Shown here one piece after another: positions 10,779-21,248 of a stretch of 64,000 nucleotides of DNA. Numbering within the stretch: position 1 is the first letter of the stretch; each line of letters opens with the position of its first letter. The stretch comes from Pythium myriotylum. Lineage: Eukaryota; Oomycota; Peronosporomycetes; Pythiales; Pythiaceae. Location: NCBI GenBank assembly GCA_023091665.1, contig JALJCQ010000019.1, forward strand, positions 682,001 to 746,000, in the 5' to 3' direction. The position numbers and the translations under genes are program-made. Below the pieces are notes generated by a model, which was not told the origin of the DNA, made no database searches, and was given only the letters and a program-made list of their open reading frames with translations.

Positions 10779-11524
10779 GATCTTCAGAGTTCTTAACGGA
10801 TAGCGTCCAGTTAAAGACGTGCAGTTGCGGTCTCCAATCGATAGACGGGTTGACTCCCCACTCGTTTTCCGCTCCCGTGCTTCCCCTGCCTTTGTAAAGA
10901 GCGTCAATATGCCTTTTTTTTTTCGATTCGATAAGGACCCGCGCCTCGCAGGCATCACAAGCATCGCAGTCTCTGTGAACGCGGTCACTCCCCATTCGTA
11001 CCCTGTCGAAGACTCTCCCGACCGACCCAGGACATACGAGAACCCAGTTCGTACGACTCGTTGTCAACAACCCTCCAAACAAGCAAGCAAACAATCCTTT
11101 CTCCTCCTCCTTCGTCGTCTTCTTTTTCTTTTTGAAAGTTGTAGCTTTCCGCTCACGACGCTCACGTACGAAGAGTTTGCGCCCGCCTCTGCCCACGCAT
11201 GGACCACGCCAGACTCCAAATCCGATAAAAGCCATGGCTGGATGTTATTAAATATCGTGTGATTCCCTTGGTCGTCTTCGGCGAAGACGAGCTCTCCTCC
11301 CTCCTCTCATCTCAGTTCTGACTTTGACAGGGTTGCCACGAGTGATGGTCTCCTGAACCCATTTCCGAGATCCCCACGCACTTAACCCGAACCTGTCGTT
11401 CTCAACCCGTTGGTGCCTCCTGAGGTTTTGAGGTTTTATCCGCTCGCTCCCTTTTCAGTTGGGGCAGAACGGTTCTGTTGGTTTGCCGCCCACAACTCTT
11501 CCGATCGGTTCCCGCGCAGCGCCC
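10779..11524. other. Divergent intergenic / Nup98 promoter region
   Basis: Shared upstream region of the FG-like ORF and Nup98-Nup96. Just before the Nup98 ATG, CTTTTCAG at 11451-11458 looks like a splice acceptor, so the Nup98 transcript may have a 5' UTR intron. No coding sequence recognised. Confidence 0.35.
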
Positions 11525-14500
11525 ATGTCGTTCTCCTTCGGCGGCGGCGCCTCGGGCGGCGGCTTCGGTTCCGCGACGGGCTTCGGTTCCACGACCACGG
11601 GCGGCTTCGGCGCTGCGCCGGCGGCCGGCGGCGCCGCGGCCTCTCCCTTCGGCGGCGGCAGCGCCTTCGGCGCCACGACCGCGCCGGCCTTCGGCGGCGG
11701 CGCCACGACCGGCGGCTTCGGTTCCGCGATCAAGCCGGCCGGTTCCGGCTTCGGTTCCACGACGGGTTTCGGTTCCACGACCACGAGCGGCGGCTTCGGC
11801 TCGACGACCGGCGCGTTTGGCGCCGCGCCCGCGACGGGCACGGGGCTCTTCGGCTCGGGCGGCGCCGCGAGCCCGACGACCGGTGCGTTTGGCGCCGCGA
11901 CAGGCACGACGGGCGCGTTCGGCGGCGGCGGCGCGTTCGGTTCCACGACGACCGGCGGCTTCGGTTCCAACGCCGCGGCGTCGCCCTTTGGCGCGCCCAA
12001 GCCGGCGGCGGCGTCTCCGTTCGGGCAGCCGAGCGGCTTCGGCGCGGCGCCGACGGCGACCAGCGGCGGCTTTGGCGCGGCGTCGGCGTTCGGCTCGCCC
12101 GCGGGCGGCGGCGGCGGCGTCTTCGGCGCGTCGACGACGTCGGCGTTCGGCGCCAAGGCCGCGTCTCCGTTCGGTTCCACGACCACGCCCACTGGCGGCG
12201 GCGCGTTCGGTTCCACGACGACCCCGTCGAACGCGTTTGGCGGGTTCGGTTCCACGACCACGCCGACGCCCTCGGCGCCGCAAGTGGGCACGGGCGCGCC
12301 GCCGTACGAGGTCACGCGCGAGGCCGACGGCGCGAGCATGAGCAGCTTCCACGCCATCGCGCGCATGAACGCGTACGCGCACAAGTCCCACGAGGAGCTC
12401 CGCCTCGAAGACTACGTCAAGCGCTCGAACCCGGCCGAGGCCGCGGCGCTCGCGGCGCGCAATCCGCCGCCGCAGCAGCTACAGCAGCAGGCGACGGTCG
12501 GCGGGTTCGGCGCCGTGACGCCCTCGGCGGTCGGCGGCGCGTTCGGAGCGTTCGGAGCCGCCGGAGGCTTTGGCGCGACGCCCGCGACGGGCGGAGGAGG
12601 GTTTGGAGGGTTTGGCGCCGCGAGCACGACGACGACAGGAGGATTTGGAGCAGCAGCAACAGGAGGATTCGGCGGCGCGACGCAGCCGGCGGCGGCAGGA
12701 GGCATGTTCGGCGCGACGACCACGCGCAGTCTGGGCTTTGGCGCGACGGCCACGGCGACGCCGACGGGCAGCGCGTTCGGCGCGCCGGCGAGCGGAGGGT
12801 TTGGAGGCTTTGGCGGCGCGAGCACGACCACGACCGGAGGGTTTGGCGCCGCGACGACAGGAGGGTTTGGAGGCGCGACGCAGCCGGCGGCAGCGGGGGG
12901 CTTTGGCGGCTTTGGCGGTGCGACGGCGGCGACCGGAACAGGAGGCTTTGGCGCGACCGGAGCGTTCGGCAAGCCCGCGACGGCGGCGACGCCCGGAGGC
13001 TTCGGAGGCTTTGGCGCCGCGACGCCAGCGACGCAGCCAGCGAGCGGAGGCTTCGGGGGCTTTGGCGCCGCGACCTCGGCCGCGCAGCCGGCGGGCGGCT
13101 CGCTCTTTGGCGGCGGCGCGACCACGGCGGCGACGGGAGCAGGAGGCTTTGGCTTTGGCGCCACGGCGGCCAAGCCGGCGGCCTCGACCGGGTTCAGCTT
13201 CGGCGCGACGCCTGCAGCGACGCCGGCGGCTGGAGGATTCGGCACAGGAGGAGGCTTCGGCACGGGCGGAGGCTTCGGCGCGACCACGACTGGAGGATTT
13301 GGCTCGACAGGCGCGTTCGGAGCGCCTGCCGCGACGACACAACCGGCCGGCGGCACGTCGCTCTTTGGCGGAGCGACCTCGGCGACGCCAGGAGCAGCAG
13401 CAGGAGGAGGCTTTGGCTTTGGCACGGGCACCGGCACGACCGGCACGACGAGTCTCTTTGGCGGCGCGCAAAAGACCGGCACGAGTCTCTTCGGCAACAC
13501 GACCACGACGCCCGCGAGCGGCTCGCTCTTCGGGTCCACAGGTTCTAGTGGGACGACGAGTCTCTTTGGCGGCGCGTCGACGGCCACCAAGACCTCGGGC
13601 TTCAACTTTGGCGGCGGCTCGGGGCTCACGGGCACGACCGGCACCAGCAGCTTTGGCTCGTTCGGCTCGTTCGGCGCGACGACGACGGCGGCGCCGGCGG
13701 CCGGAGGCTTTGGAAGTGGCAGTTTGTTTGGCGGTGCGGCAGCGCAGCCCGTGGCCGCGGCGGCGCCTCAGCCGCAGCAGCCCACGACGCTCACGGCGGC
13801 GCCCGATGTCAACCCGTACGGCACGGGCGCGTTCGGCGCCGGGCTCGTGGAGCAGAACGTCAAGGCGGCTCTCGACCTGCAGTCGCTCAAGCCGAGCTCG
13901 AGCGCGGCCTCGCGGCTGAGCAACTTTGCTCAGGACGTCGGGCTGCCGCGCGGACCACTTGAGAGCGTCGTGGCGTCCAAGCGCAGTCTGCTGAGCAGCA
14001 ACCGGTACGCGATCCCCGTGTCGTTCATCCGCGAGTCGGGCTTCAAGGGCACCAAGAGCCGCTTCGCGACCATCACGAGCGCCAGCGCCGCGTCCGCGAG
14101 CGGCGGCAACGCGCTGCGCTCCAACTCGAGCGATGCCGCGGCCAGCGCCAGCCAGGACGACGACTTCAAGTTCTCGTCCTCACTCTTCCGCAACTCGGTC
14201 GCCAAGCGCCTCGTGATCCACAAGAGCGAGCCGCGCCCAGACTCGGCCGGCTCGCGAACGACCAGTGCGCGTGCCTCGGTCATCCCATTCTCGGAAGAAG
14301 AGTCGGCTTCGTCGACGGCTGCGACTTCGAGCCGCAGCAAGGCGCTGCTCAAGCCCGACGACGAAGGTTACTACAGCATTGTCTTCCGCACGCTCGCGAC
14401 CAAGAAGAGCTTCACATTGCGCCTCAAGCGCACCGAAACCGTCAAGTACGCCCGCGAGGACGCGCGTCGTCTGCTGCGCGCGACCATGAGCACACCAGTG

Positions 14501-17500
14501 AGCGACATCCAGTTGCTCTTTAGCGGCCGCGTGGTGCAAGACTCGACCTCGATCGACGACCTGAACCTGCGCGAGGGCGACGTCGTGGATGTCGCAATCG
14601 TCGAGGACCTCACCGACGCTGGCGATCGCGACGCGGGCTCGACCACCAAGAAGACAGCGACCGCGGCCTCGGAGCCTGTGGCCAAGCCACAGCCAAGCCG
14701 CTTCATGTCGTACGCCGAGTTTATGAGCTCGGCCATGCGTGAAGAACAGGAGCAGTTGCTTTCCGAGTCGATCAAGCCTGTGAGCTCGGCCTGCCCAAGC
14801 CTGAAGAACGAAGACTACTACACGGTGCCGTCGTACGATCGCTTGAAGCGAATGACGGAGGAGGAACTTGCTGCTGTCGAAGGCTTCACGGTTGGCTGCA
14901 AGGGTCTCGGCTCGGTCGAGTGGATTGGCAAGACGGACGTGCGCCATTTGGACCTCGACGACCTCATCCACTTTGAGAAGAAAGAGGTGATCGTGTACAA
15001 GGACGACGAGAACAAGCACGAGTTGGGCACGGGCCTTAACCGCCCGGCCATCGTCGAGTTGCTCGGTATCTTCCCACCACGTAAGATCCAAGACCCAGAG
15101 GTGTACAAGGAGAAGGTCAAGCAACGCACGCGCGACATTGGCTCGACGTACATTGACTACCAGCCATCCACGGGTATCTGGCGCTTCCGCGTCGAGCACT
15201 TTAGTCGCTACGGCTTTGATGATGACGACGACGACGAGGACATGGAGTTGCCCACCGAGCAGGTTACGAATGGATTTGCCGACGAGCGCAAGAAGATGGC
15301 AGTCCCTAAGCGTGGCCTCCCGCCGAACCGCGCGTACGTGTCGGCAGATCGAGCCAGTATATTTCGCAACTCGGCGGTGTATCGCCATGAATCCCAGCTT
15401 TCCGGTCGCTCTGCGGCCGTCTCTTCGTTTCGTGACTACAAAGATGAAGTGATGAGCGAAGAGCCCGTTACCAACGGCATCGTCTCTGCGGAGGAACCTG
15501 TGGAGGACGACGTCGAGGAAGACGAAGTCGAGCTGCCAGTCGTCCACAACGTAAGGACATCGATCGTGTTTCCCGTGTCACCCGATCTGTTCAACTTGCA
15601 GCCGCTCGGAATCGACCAAGAAACGTCGCTGCTGCCTCGTGCAAGCAAGTCGACGACGTACCAGTTGTTTCTGCAAGTAACGAACCAGTCAGTCGTTGCC
15701 AAGAACCAGGCAGACGCCGGGCTCTTTCTCGCGCGGTCGTTTCGCTGCTCGTGGGGCCCAAACGGCGAACTTGTCAACACCGGGAGGCCTCGCACGGTGA
15801 ATAGCACCACTTCGTCCGTGGGACGCACGGTGACGATTGAGTTCCCGCTCCAGCAGCGAACGGTCAGCCCCGCTGCGGTCAACAAGGAAGCGCTCGAGCT
15901 TCACTACGAATGCGCACAGGCCAACACAGACGACGGAGACGTCGACGCGCCTGTGCGAGCGTTCGCGCTGCCAAGTGATGACACGGTCGTGCGTTGCCTG
16001 CGCAAGTACGCCGACTTCGGCGAGCGCATGCGTCGACAGCACCCAACGTCTCGGTTCTACCAGCGCACGGCGCTGCTCTGGAAGCTCGTGCAGGCGCTCT
16101 GGGGCCAGGAGCACGACGTTTCGGTGCTCAGCTCGTCCCAATTTTGCCCGCTTGCGGCGCGTGATGACCCGCGCGAGGTTGAGAGTATGGAGACGTTCCA
16201 GATGGTCGACCTGCGGCGTGAGGCTATCTCCAAGTGGTTTGAAGACGCACTCGCCGTGGAAGTCAGCAACGATAGCGACGACGCTGCCGCTAGTGAGGCC
16301 GGCGTGCTGAAGCTGCTATGCCAGCACCGTATTGTTGAGGCGGCCGAGATGGCGATGGAGTGCGGTGACTTTCGGCTTTCGACGCTACTGTCACAGGCCG
16401 CGAGTTACGAAGGCTCGGACGTACGCGCACTGTTGGGCGACCAGCTCATGCAGTGGAGCGAAAACGAGACGGTCGCGTTCGTAGAGGAAGAGCTCGTGAT
16501 GATCTACAGTTTGCTCGCCGGCAGCGTCGAAGTGCTCACGTCCAAGAAGCAGGCCGATATGTCGTGGCTCATGAGCCTTGCGCTTTTCTTCTGGTTCAAG
16601 CGCGGACCGGCCACGTCGCTCAAGACGGCGCTGACGCTGTACCGCGAAGCCGTGTCAAAGGCCCACGCCACAGCACCAACATCCGACACGGCGCGAGGTG
16701 CTAAGAAGGATGACGTGCTCATGGAGGTGATGAAGTTGTACGTGGAAGAGGCCGTTTCGCTCTGCAGCGTGCTTTCGCCGAGCGGTCTGCCCGTCGCGTG
16801 GAACGCGACGCAGCACCTGGACTACGAGCTTAGTTGGCACCTACACAGCGTGCTGCGCGCGATCGGCTTCCGACTCGAGCGTAAGTGGGAGTCGCACGTG
16901 CACCACAACTACATTCGGCAGCTGGAGGGCGCTGGGCTCTGGCAGGAAGCCATCTACGTGTCGCTCAACATTGCTGACCCGATCGAGCGAGCATCCACCT
17001 GCCGTGAGCTGCTCCAGCGCAACGCCGACCTGTTGCGTGCGGCGCCGGCGGCTACCCGTGTCGAGCTCTGCGACAAGTACGCGCTCCCGATGGAGTGGAT
17101 CGACGAAGCGCTTGCCGTCGTGTCCGGCAGTGCGCACCAATTCTACGAGGAGATCGCCCACTGGATGGCCGCGCGGCAGTTCGAGTCGGCCCACGCGTGC
17201 CTGGCGCGCCACATCGCACCGACGTGTCTCTTTTCGGGCGAGAAGGATGTGCTGCGACAGCTTCTGCTTGAGTTGGAGCCTCACGCTGCGCAGATCTCCC
17301 AGTGGACGACGAGCGGCAGCGGGTACGTGGTCGGCGGTGGTCTCGTCCTCGAATACTTGCGACTCGAGAGCCAGGACGGCCTCGAGGTCGGACATGAAGC
17401 CGAGTTCCTCGACCGACTGATGGAGCTCGCCGACAAGCTCACGCCCGCGCGCGGATCGTCGGACGAGTCGGCCGTGCATGATCACCAGCGCAGTACGAGT

Positions 17501-17788
17501 GAACTGCTGGTAGCTCGTACATCGCTGTCGTCGATGCTCGTGGCACTTTCGACGCAGGCCGTGCAGCTTCGCGCTCTGCTGAATGAGAAGGAGGACGAAG
17601 AAGACGAAGATGGCGTCGAGAGCCAGGCGTCGTCGTCGGTGGCGCCATCGCTGCCCTTCCAACTGCAGCCCGAGTTCCTCTCGAGTCTCGCGACGATCTC
17701 GCGCGGCCGGGAAACCAAGTTTGTCGAGAGCTACCGCTCGAGCCAGCTGCTGAGTCTTTGTGCGAGCTTCGTGGACTGGCGCGCGTGA
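11525..17788 (+). CDS. NUP98: Nup98-Nup96 nucleoporin precursor
   Basis: Single exon of 2087 residues starting at ATG 11525 (MSFSFGGG). The open frame extends upstream only to a TTG. Order: FG/GFG repeats; a GLEBS-like Gle2-binding segment at about 253-298 ending EELRLEDYV; a second FG block to about 760; a ubiquitin-like fold at about 947-1028 (LLFSGRVVQDSTSIDDLNL); the autoproteolytic domain at about 1088-1230. Self-cleavage should fall in HFSRYG between F1226 and S1227. The C-terminal about 860 residues are the Nup96 helical scaffold. Cleavage releases a mobile FG nucleoporin from a Y-complex scaffold subunit. The ubiquitin-like insert is unusual. Confidence 0.95.
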   Translation: MSFSFGGGASGGGFGSATGFGSTTTGGFGAAPAAGGAAASPFGGGSAFGATTAPAFGGGATTGGFGSAIKPAGSGFGSTTGFGSTTTSGGFGSTTGAFGAAPATGTGLFGSGGAASPTTGAFGAATGTTGAFGGGGAFGSTTTGGFGSNAAASPFGAPKPAAASPFGQPSGFGAAPTATSGGFGAASAFGSPAGGGGGVFGASTTSAFGAKAASPFGSTTTPTGGGAFGSTTTPSNAFGGFGSTTTPTPSAPQVGTGAPPYEVTREADGASMSSFHAIARMNAYAHKSHEELRLEDYVKRSNPAEAAALAARNPPPQQLQQQATVGGFGAVTPSAVGGAFGAFGAAGGFGATPATGGGGFGGFGAASTTTTGGFGAAATGGFGGATQPAAAGGMFGATTTRSLGFGATATATPTGSAFGAPASGGFGGFGGASTTTTGGFGAATTGGFGGATQPAAAGGFGGFGGATAATGTGGFGATGAFGKPATAATPGGFGGFGAATPATQPASGGFGGFGAATSAAQPAGGSLFGGGATTAATGAGGFGFGATAAKPAASTGFSFGATPAATPAAGGFGTGGGFGTGGGFGATTTGGFGSTGAFGAPAATTQPAGGTSLFGGATSATPGAAAGGGFGFGTGTGTTGTTSLFGGAQKTGTSLFGNTTTTPASGSLFGSTGSSGTTSLFGGASTATKTSGFNFGGGSGLTGTTGTSSFGSFGSFGATTTAAPAAGGFGSGSLFGGAAAQPVAAAAPQPQQPTTLTAAPDVNPYGTGAFGAGLVEQNVKAALDLQSLKPSSSAASRLSNFAQDVGLPRGPLESVVASKRSLLSSNRYAIPVSFIRESGFKGTKSRFATITSASAASASGGNALRSNSSDAAASASQDDDFKFSSSLFRNSVAKRLVIHKSEPRPDSAGSRTTSARASVIPFSEEESASSTAATSSRSKALLKPDDEGYYSIVFRTLATKKSFTLRLKRTETVKYAREDARRLLRATMSTPVSDIQLLFSGRVVQDSTSIDDLNLREGDVVDVAIVEDLTDAGDRDAGSTTKKTATAASEPVAKPQPSRFMSYAEFMSSAMREEQEQLLSESIKPVSSACPSLKNEDYYTVPSYDRLKRMTEEELAAVEGFTVGCKGLGSVEWIGKTDVRHLDLDDLIHFEKKEVIVYKDDENKHELGTGLNRPAIVELLGIFPPRKIQDPEVYKEKVKQRTRDIGSTYIDYQPSTGIWRFRVEHFSRYGFDDDDDDEDMELPTEQVTNGFADERKKMAVPKRGLPPNRAYVSADRASIFRNSAVYRHESQLSGRSAAVSSFRDYKDEVMSEEPVTNGIVSAEEPVEDDVEEDEVELPVVHNVRTSIVFPVSPDLFNLQPLGIDQETSLLPRASKSTTYQLFLQVTNQSVVAKNQADAGLFLARSFRCSWGPNGELVNTGRPRTVNSTTSSVGRTVTIEFPLQQRTVSPAAVNKEALELHYECAQANTDDGDVDAPVRAFALPSDDTVVRCLRKYADFGERMRRQHPTSRFYQRTALLWKLVQALWGQEHDVSVLSSSQFCPLAARDDPREVESMETFQMVDLRREAISKWFEDALAVEVSNDSDDAAASEAGVLKLLCQHRIVEAAEMAMECGDFRLSTLLSQAASYEGSDVRALLGDQLMQWSENETVAFVEEELVMIYSLLAGSVEVLTSKKQADMSWLMSLALFFWFKRGPATSLKTALTLYREAVSKAHATAPTSDTARGAKKDDVLMEVMKLYVEEAVSLCSVLSPSGLPVAWNATQHLDYELSWHLHSVLRAIGFRLERKWESHVHHNYIRQLEGAGLWQEAIYVSLNIADPIERASTCRELLQRNADLLRAAPAATRVELCDKYALPMEWIDEALAVVSGSAHQFYEEIAHWMAARQFESAHACLARHIAPTCLFSGEKDVLRQLLLELEPHAAQISQWTTSGSGYVVGGGLVLEYLRLESQDGLEVGHEAEFLDRLMELADKLTPARGSSDESAVHDHQRSTSELLVARTSLSSMLVALSTQAVQLRALLNEKEDEEDEDGVESQASSSVAPSLPFQLQPEFLSSLATISRGRETKFVESYRSSQLLSLCASFVDWRA

Positions 17789-18806
17789 GAGGAGAGACAA
17801 GAAACAAGTAGTTTAGGTTATGATGAAGAATTCGACGATGTGGACGATGCTGTAAGTTGAACGTGCTGTTTGACTTGACTTTTTCCGCACCTCGTCAGAA
17901 GTGACCAGTGATTGGATGGGGTGAGTGTCGTAAAGGTCAAAACCCATGGGAGAGATAGCCGCAGCAGCTCATGAAGTCCACCGACCACAGCGAAGAGAAA
18001 TGTGCTGATCGTCGCAAGAAGATTCGCGTTCACTCGGTGTGAATACTGATCCTCCAGAGAGGCCCGTACGCCCTTTCTCATAGCCGTCGAGTTTACTACC
18101 ACGGCGCTGGCAACATTCTGATGAGTCTGTTCACTCGACTTGGGGTGTGTGGCCGTGTCTTTGTATCAGAGATTTTCGCTAGGCTGCGCAGTGCTTCGCT
18201 ACTAGAGGCTTGAGCTGACAGCGACGTCTCGCTTTGTTGACGCTCGTAACCACGAACGAGAGCCAGAAGCCAGCGACAAAATGTACCAACGAGTGATACA
18301 TGAGACACGTGAGTTATCCCTCGTTGGTGATAACTGAGATGGAGCGTGCGAATTCGCTAGAAAAGGCAGTGACGAAGGAAGGTGAAGTCGACTGAGCACA
18401 ATTCATGTATGCCCATAGCTGGTGCTCTCTGCGTTTCTGCATCTTTGTACAGTATTCGAAATTGAACCAACAATTTCAAATCAACGCCTCCGGTTCGCAT
18501 ATCTCCCGAAAACCCCAAGCCAGCAAACTTTCTGGCGATGTGCTAGGAAAGTAAGGAACGAAATGTAGGCACACAGGCAAACCGAGGCGAATTATGGTGA
18601 CCGCGTGTGTGACGAATTGTCGGATGGAAACTGGGACATGTGCACTACGAACACCAAAATGCTATGGACAGGGCGATGAGCTCTCGAGGCGAGCAGTAGG
18701 CCACACAAAAAATTCATATAAGTTCGCTCTCGTGGACTCGGCGCATTGGCATGATCGTCTTTGGAATGGGCGACAAACACAAATCCGTTTGATCTAATCT
18801 GTTTAT
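17789..18806. other. Intergenic, possible small exon
   Basis: About 1 kb between convergent genes. On the minus strand 17818-18117 is open and encodes a plausible helix-rich peptide (NANLLATISTFLFAVVGGLH) preceded by CTCATCAG, which could be a splice acceptor. I could not find an upstream exon with a good GT donor, so no gene is called. The rest (18400-18800) shows nothing. Confidence 0.3.
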
Positions 18807-19577
18807 CTACGATAGGATAAAATTAAGTGCCATGCTGGGAGGCCCTCGGATAATATCGTCGAAGCTGTCTTGCCGTTGTCTGCATCGATGGGAGCCTTCC
18901 AGCAGCCACTCAACGTCTTCCAGACTGCCCAGCACCTGCTGAAGCCCGTAGACGTAGTCGGCCTCGACGATTTTGTTGTGAAGCACGCCGCCCGAGCCAA
19001 AGTAGAAGTGGTACGTGCACGGATACTGCACTTCCCTCTCTAGAAGCACGTCCAGCAGGCCCGAGTCACGGTGTAGGTGTGGAAACATCGACTCGACCGT
19101 CGCCTGTGTGTACTTGGTGTGGAGCATGCCGTGCATGGCGATTACTGGCGCGTCTACGCATCCTTCGAGAACGAACGACTCGAGATCAAAGTAGAGAAAC
19201 GCGTGGGTCGTGTTCCACTCGTACGACGAGGCCTTTTTCGCGCAGCTCGCTGTGATCACATCGCTCAGTGATCCACTGAATGACGACGTGAAACCGACCC
19301 CACTGTCGCGAGCGCTTTCGAAGTACTTGAATATCCTGGCGACCGCTGCCTCGCAATCGTCGACCGGGTTCCGGAACGCGAGCTCATGCTTGACCTGGAG
19401 AAAGAGCTCGAGGTCGCGCACTTGGCGGCGCAGCGTCGCAACTGAACGCTCGAGTCCCGTCTCGTGCTCCTTATACTTTTGGCGATAGTACTTGCCGCGC
19501 TCGCTGTTGTTCATCTTGGGGAGCTTGGCGATGCGCCCACGCCTGCGAGGCGGCGGAGGAATCGATGGGGTCTTCAT
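18807..19577 (-). CDS. bZIP-like transcription factor, copy 1
   Basis: Single exon, 256 residues from ATG 19577. Near the N-terminus, KLPKMNNSERGKYYRQKYKE is a basic region, and heptad-spaced leucines follow (LERSV, LRRQV, LELFL), giving a short bZIP. The basic region lacks the usual N-x2-A-x2-C/S-R pattern, as in the divergent bZIPs known from oomycetes. The remaining 170 residues are a conserved domain I do not recognise; it ends LLEGSH...RGP...LS and is shared with the paralogue 0.9 kb away. Predicted nuclear DNA-binding regulator; targets unknown. Confidence 0.75.
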   Translation of the reverse strand: MKTPSIPPPPRRRGRIAKLPKMNNSERGKYYRQKYKEHETGLERSVATLRRQVRDLELFLQVKHELAFRNPVDDCEAAVARIFKYFESARDSGVGFTSSFSGSLSDVITASCAKKASSYEWNTTHAFLYFDLESFVLEGCVDAPVIAMHGMLHTKYTQATVESMFPHLHRDSGLLDVLLEREVQYPCTYHFYFGSGGVLHNKIVEADYVYGLQQVLGSLEDVEWLLEGSHRCRQRQDSFDDIIRGPPSMALNFILS

Positions 19578-20480
19578 GACGAAAACTACGACGTGAGCGC
19601 TGCAACCGATCTTCCGGAGTGAGAGACCGATGGGAGGTAGAAGGAGGGGAAGAGAGAGAAGTCTGGATAATTAAAGAGGGCGAAGTGCGAAGCGTCGCAA
19701 AAACGCTCGGCGTCCCCGTCAAACCCAATGATACAACCCCAAGATCTCACCACTAAGATTAGAGAAATATTCTCCTTCTCTCACAGAGAGAAGAAGGGGG
19801 GCCTGGAACGCAGGGCATGTGGGCGAGGCTTACGGTCGGTTGAGTCCTTTTATTTTTGGATAACTCATGAACCTCTGATGCCGTTCTCGCGCCTACTCTA
19901 GTGAATTTTCTCGTATATTTTGTTGTTGTGATACAGTATGCTTTCGCTCCTGGGAAGCAGCAGCGGGAGGTAAAGACACGGAGGCTAGCGCATGCGAATC
20001 GGTTTCGTTCTCTCCCTCGGTCCTTGGCGGGGTAGGAAGGACGGTTTCAAAATCATATTCGGTTCTATTTTGTTGCTGGAGGAGCCGTCCAAGTCAGCAT
20101 TTGGGTCGCACAAGAAGGAAAAAAGCGAGCTTCGAACAACGCCGTTGAGTCCCGCAATCAGTATCCGGATGGAAGAACTCACTAACCTGCCCCAGGTATT
20201 TCACAGAGTGAGGATTGGGTTCTCAGACCCAGCTGCGATGTTCCTCCGTCCAGATGAAAATCGCGCCCACTTTCTATTTTACAGTAGCTTCACTTCGGGA
20301 TCAGAAACCGCCACGAAGGACTCGGAGGGAGGAATGCGTAGTCGGCCGAGAACAAAACTGGAACGGTGCGGCCGTCTGGCGGTCTCAGCTAACAGTATTT
20401 TTGCTTGAAACGGCGTAGGACTGGAGCACACGAAGCAAAAGGTTGTTGGGATGTTTCTTTGTATGGGGAAAAAGACACGC
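19578..20480. other. Intergenic between bZIP paralogues
   Basis: About 900 bp serving as promoter of copy 1 and 3' flank of copy 2. Overlapping short frames exist on both strands at about 19985-20400, but none resembles a known family. No repeat or RNA gene seen. Confidence 0.35.
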
Positions 20481-21248
20481 TCAGGAGAGCAGATAGTCGA
20501 TCACCATGGCCGACGGCCCGCGCAGCACGTCTTCGAGGCTGTTTTCTCGCTTGCGCAGACTGTGGGATCCTTCGAGTAGTCTCCGGACGTCGTGAAGACG
20601 CCCCAGCAGCTGCTGCAATCCGTGCACGTAGTCGGCCTCGACGATCTTGCCGTAAAAGACCCCGCCAGCGCCAAAGAAGAAACGGTATGTGCACGGATAT
20701 CGCACGTCCTTGTCGACTAGCACGTCGAGTAGCTGTGGGTCGTCCAGTGCGTGGGGAAACATGCGCTCAATCGCCTCGAGCGTGTACTTGGTGTGCAGCA
20801 TGCCGCGCATGGTGATAACAGGCGCGTTTACGCAGCCGTTGACGCTGATTGACTCGAGCTCGAAGCGAAGCCGCGTGTGCGGCTCGGGCTGTACCTGCAA
20901 AGGCGCCAAAAGGCCCAGGGTCTCTCTCCGCATCCGCCGCGCACCGGCCTGGAACGTGGGCTCGAACTGCACGCCGCCGTCGCGTGCCCGCTCAAAGTAG
21001 GCAAAGACCGTGGCTACGGCAGCCGCGCAATCGTCGTACGGATTCCGCCTCGCGAGCACCTCGCGCACCTCGAGAAAGAGCCGTAGATCCTGGAGCTGCT
21101 TGCGCAGCGTGACGACCGAGCGTTCGAGCCCGAGCTCGTGGTCCTTGTACTTTTGGCGGTAGTACTTGCCGCGCTCGCTGTTGTTCATCTTGGGGAGCTT
21201 GGCTGCTCGGCGGCGCGGTGCCGGCGGCGGACGCGGAGGTGAGACCAT
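20481..21248 (-). CDS. bZIP-like transcription factor, copy 2
   Basis: Tandem paralogue of the gene at 18807-19577 on the same strand; 255 residues from ATG 21248. An in-frame ATG at 21392 would add 48 Arg/Glu-rich residues. I prefer 21248 because it aligns with copy 1's start and gives nearly equal length. It shares the segment KLPKMNNSERGKYYRQKYKD, the leucine heptads, the CVNAPVI.M.GMLHTKYT block and the FFFGAGGV-type block of the C-terminal domain. Divergence between copies is substantial, so the duplication is not recent. Role as in copy 1: probable nuclear regulator. Confidence 0.75.
   Translation of the reverse strand: MVSPPRPPPAPRRRAAKLPKMNNSERGKYYRQKYKDHELGLERSVVTLRKQLQDLRLFLEVREVLARRNPYDDCAAAVATVFAYFERARDGGVQFEPTFQAGARRMRRETLGLLAPLQVQPEPHTRLRFELESISVNGCVNAPVITMRGMLHTKYTLEAIERMFPHALDDPQLLDVLVDKDVRYPCTYRFFFGAGGVFYGKIVEADYVHGLQQLLGRLHDVRRLLEGSHSLRKRENSLEDVLRGPSAMVIDYLLS

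Noticed and set aside
11459..11524. N-terminal extension of Nup98
   Set aside because: It would start at TTG directly after a likely splice acceptor; MSFSFGGG at 11525 is a natural nucleoporin start.
11402..13644. Long Arg- or Pro-rich ORFs antisense and in other frames of Nup98
   Set aside because: They are shadows of the GGC/GCG-rich FG-repeat coding sequence.
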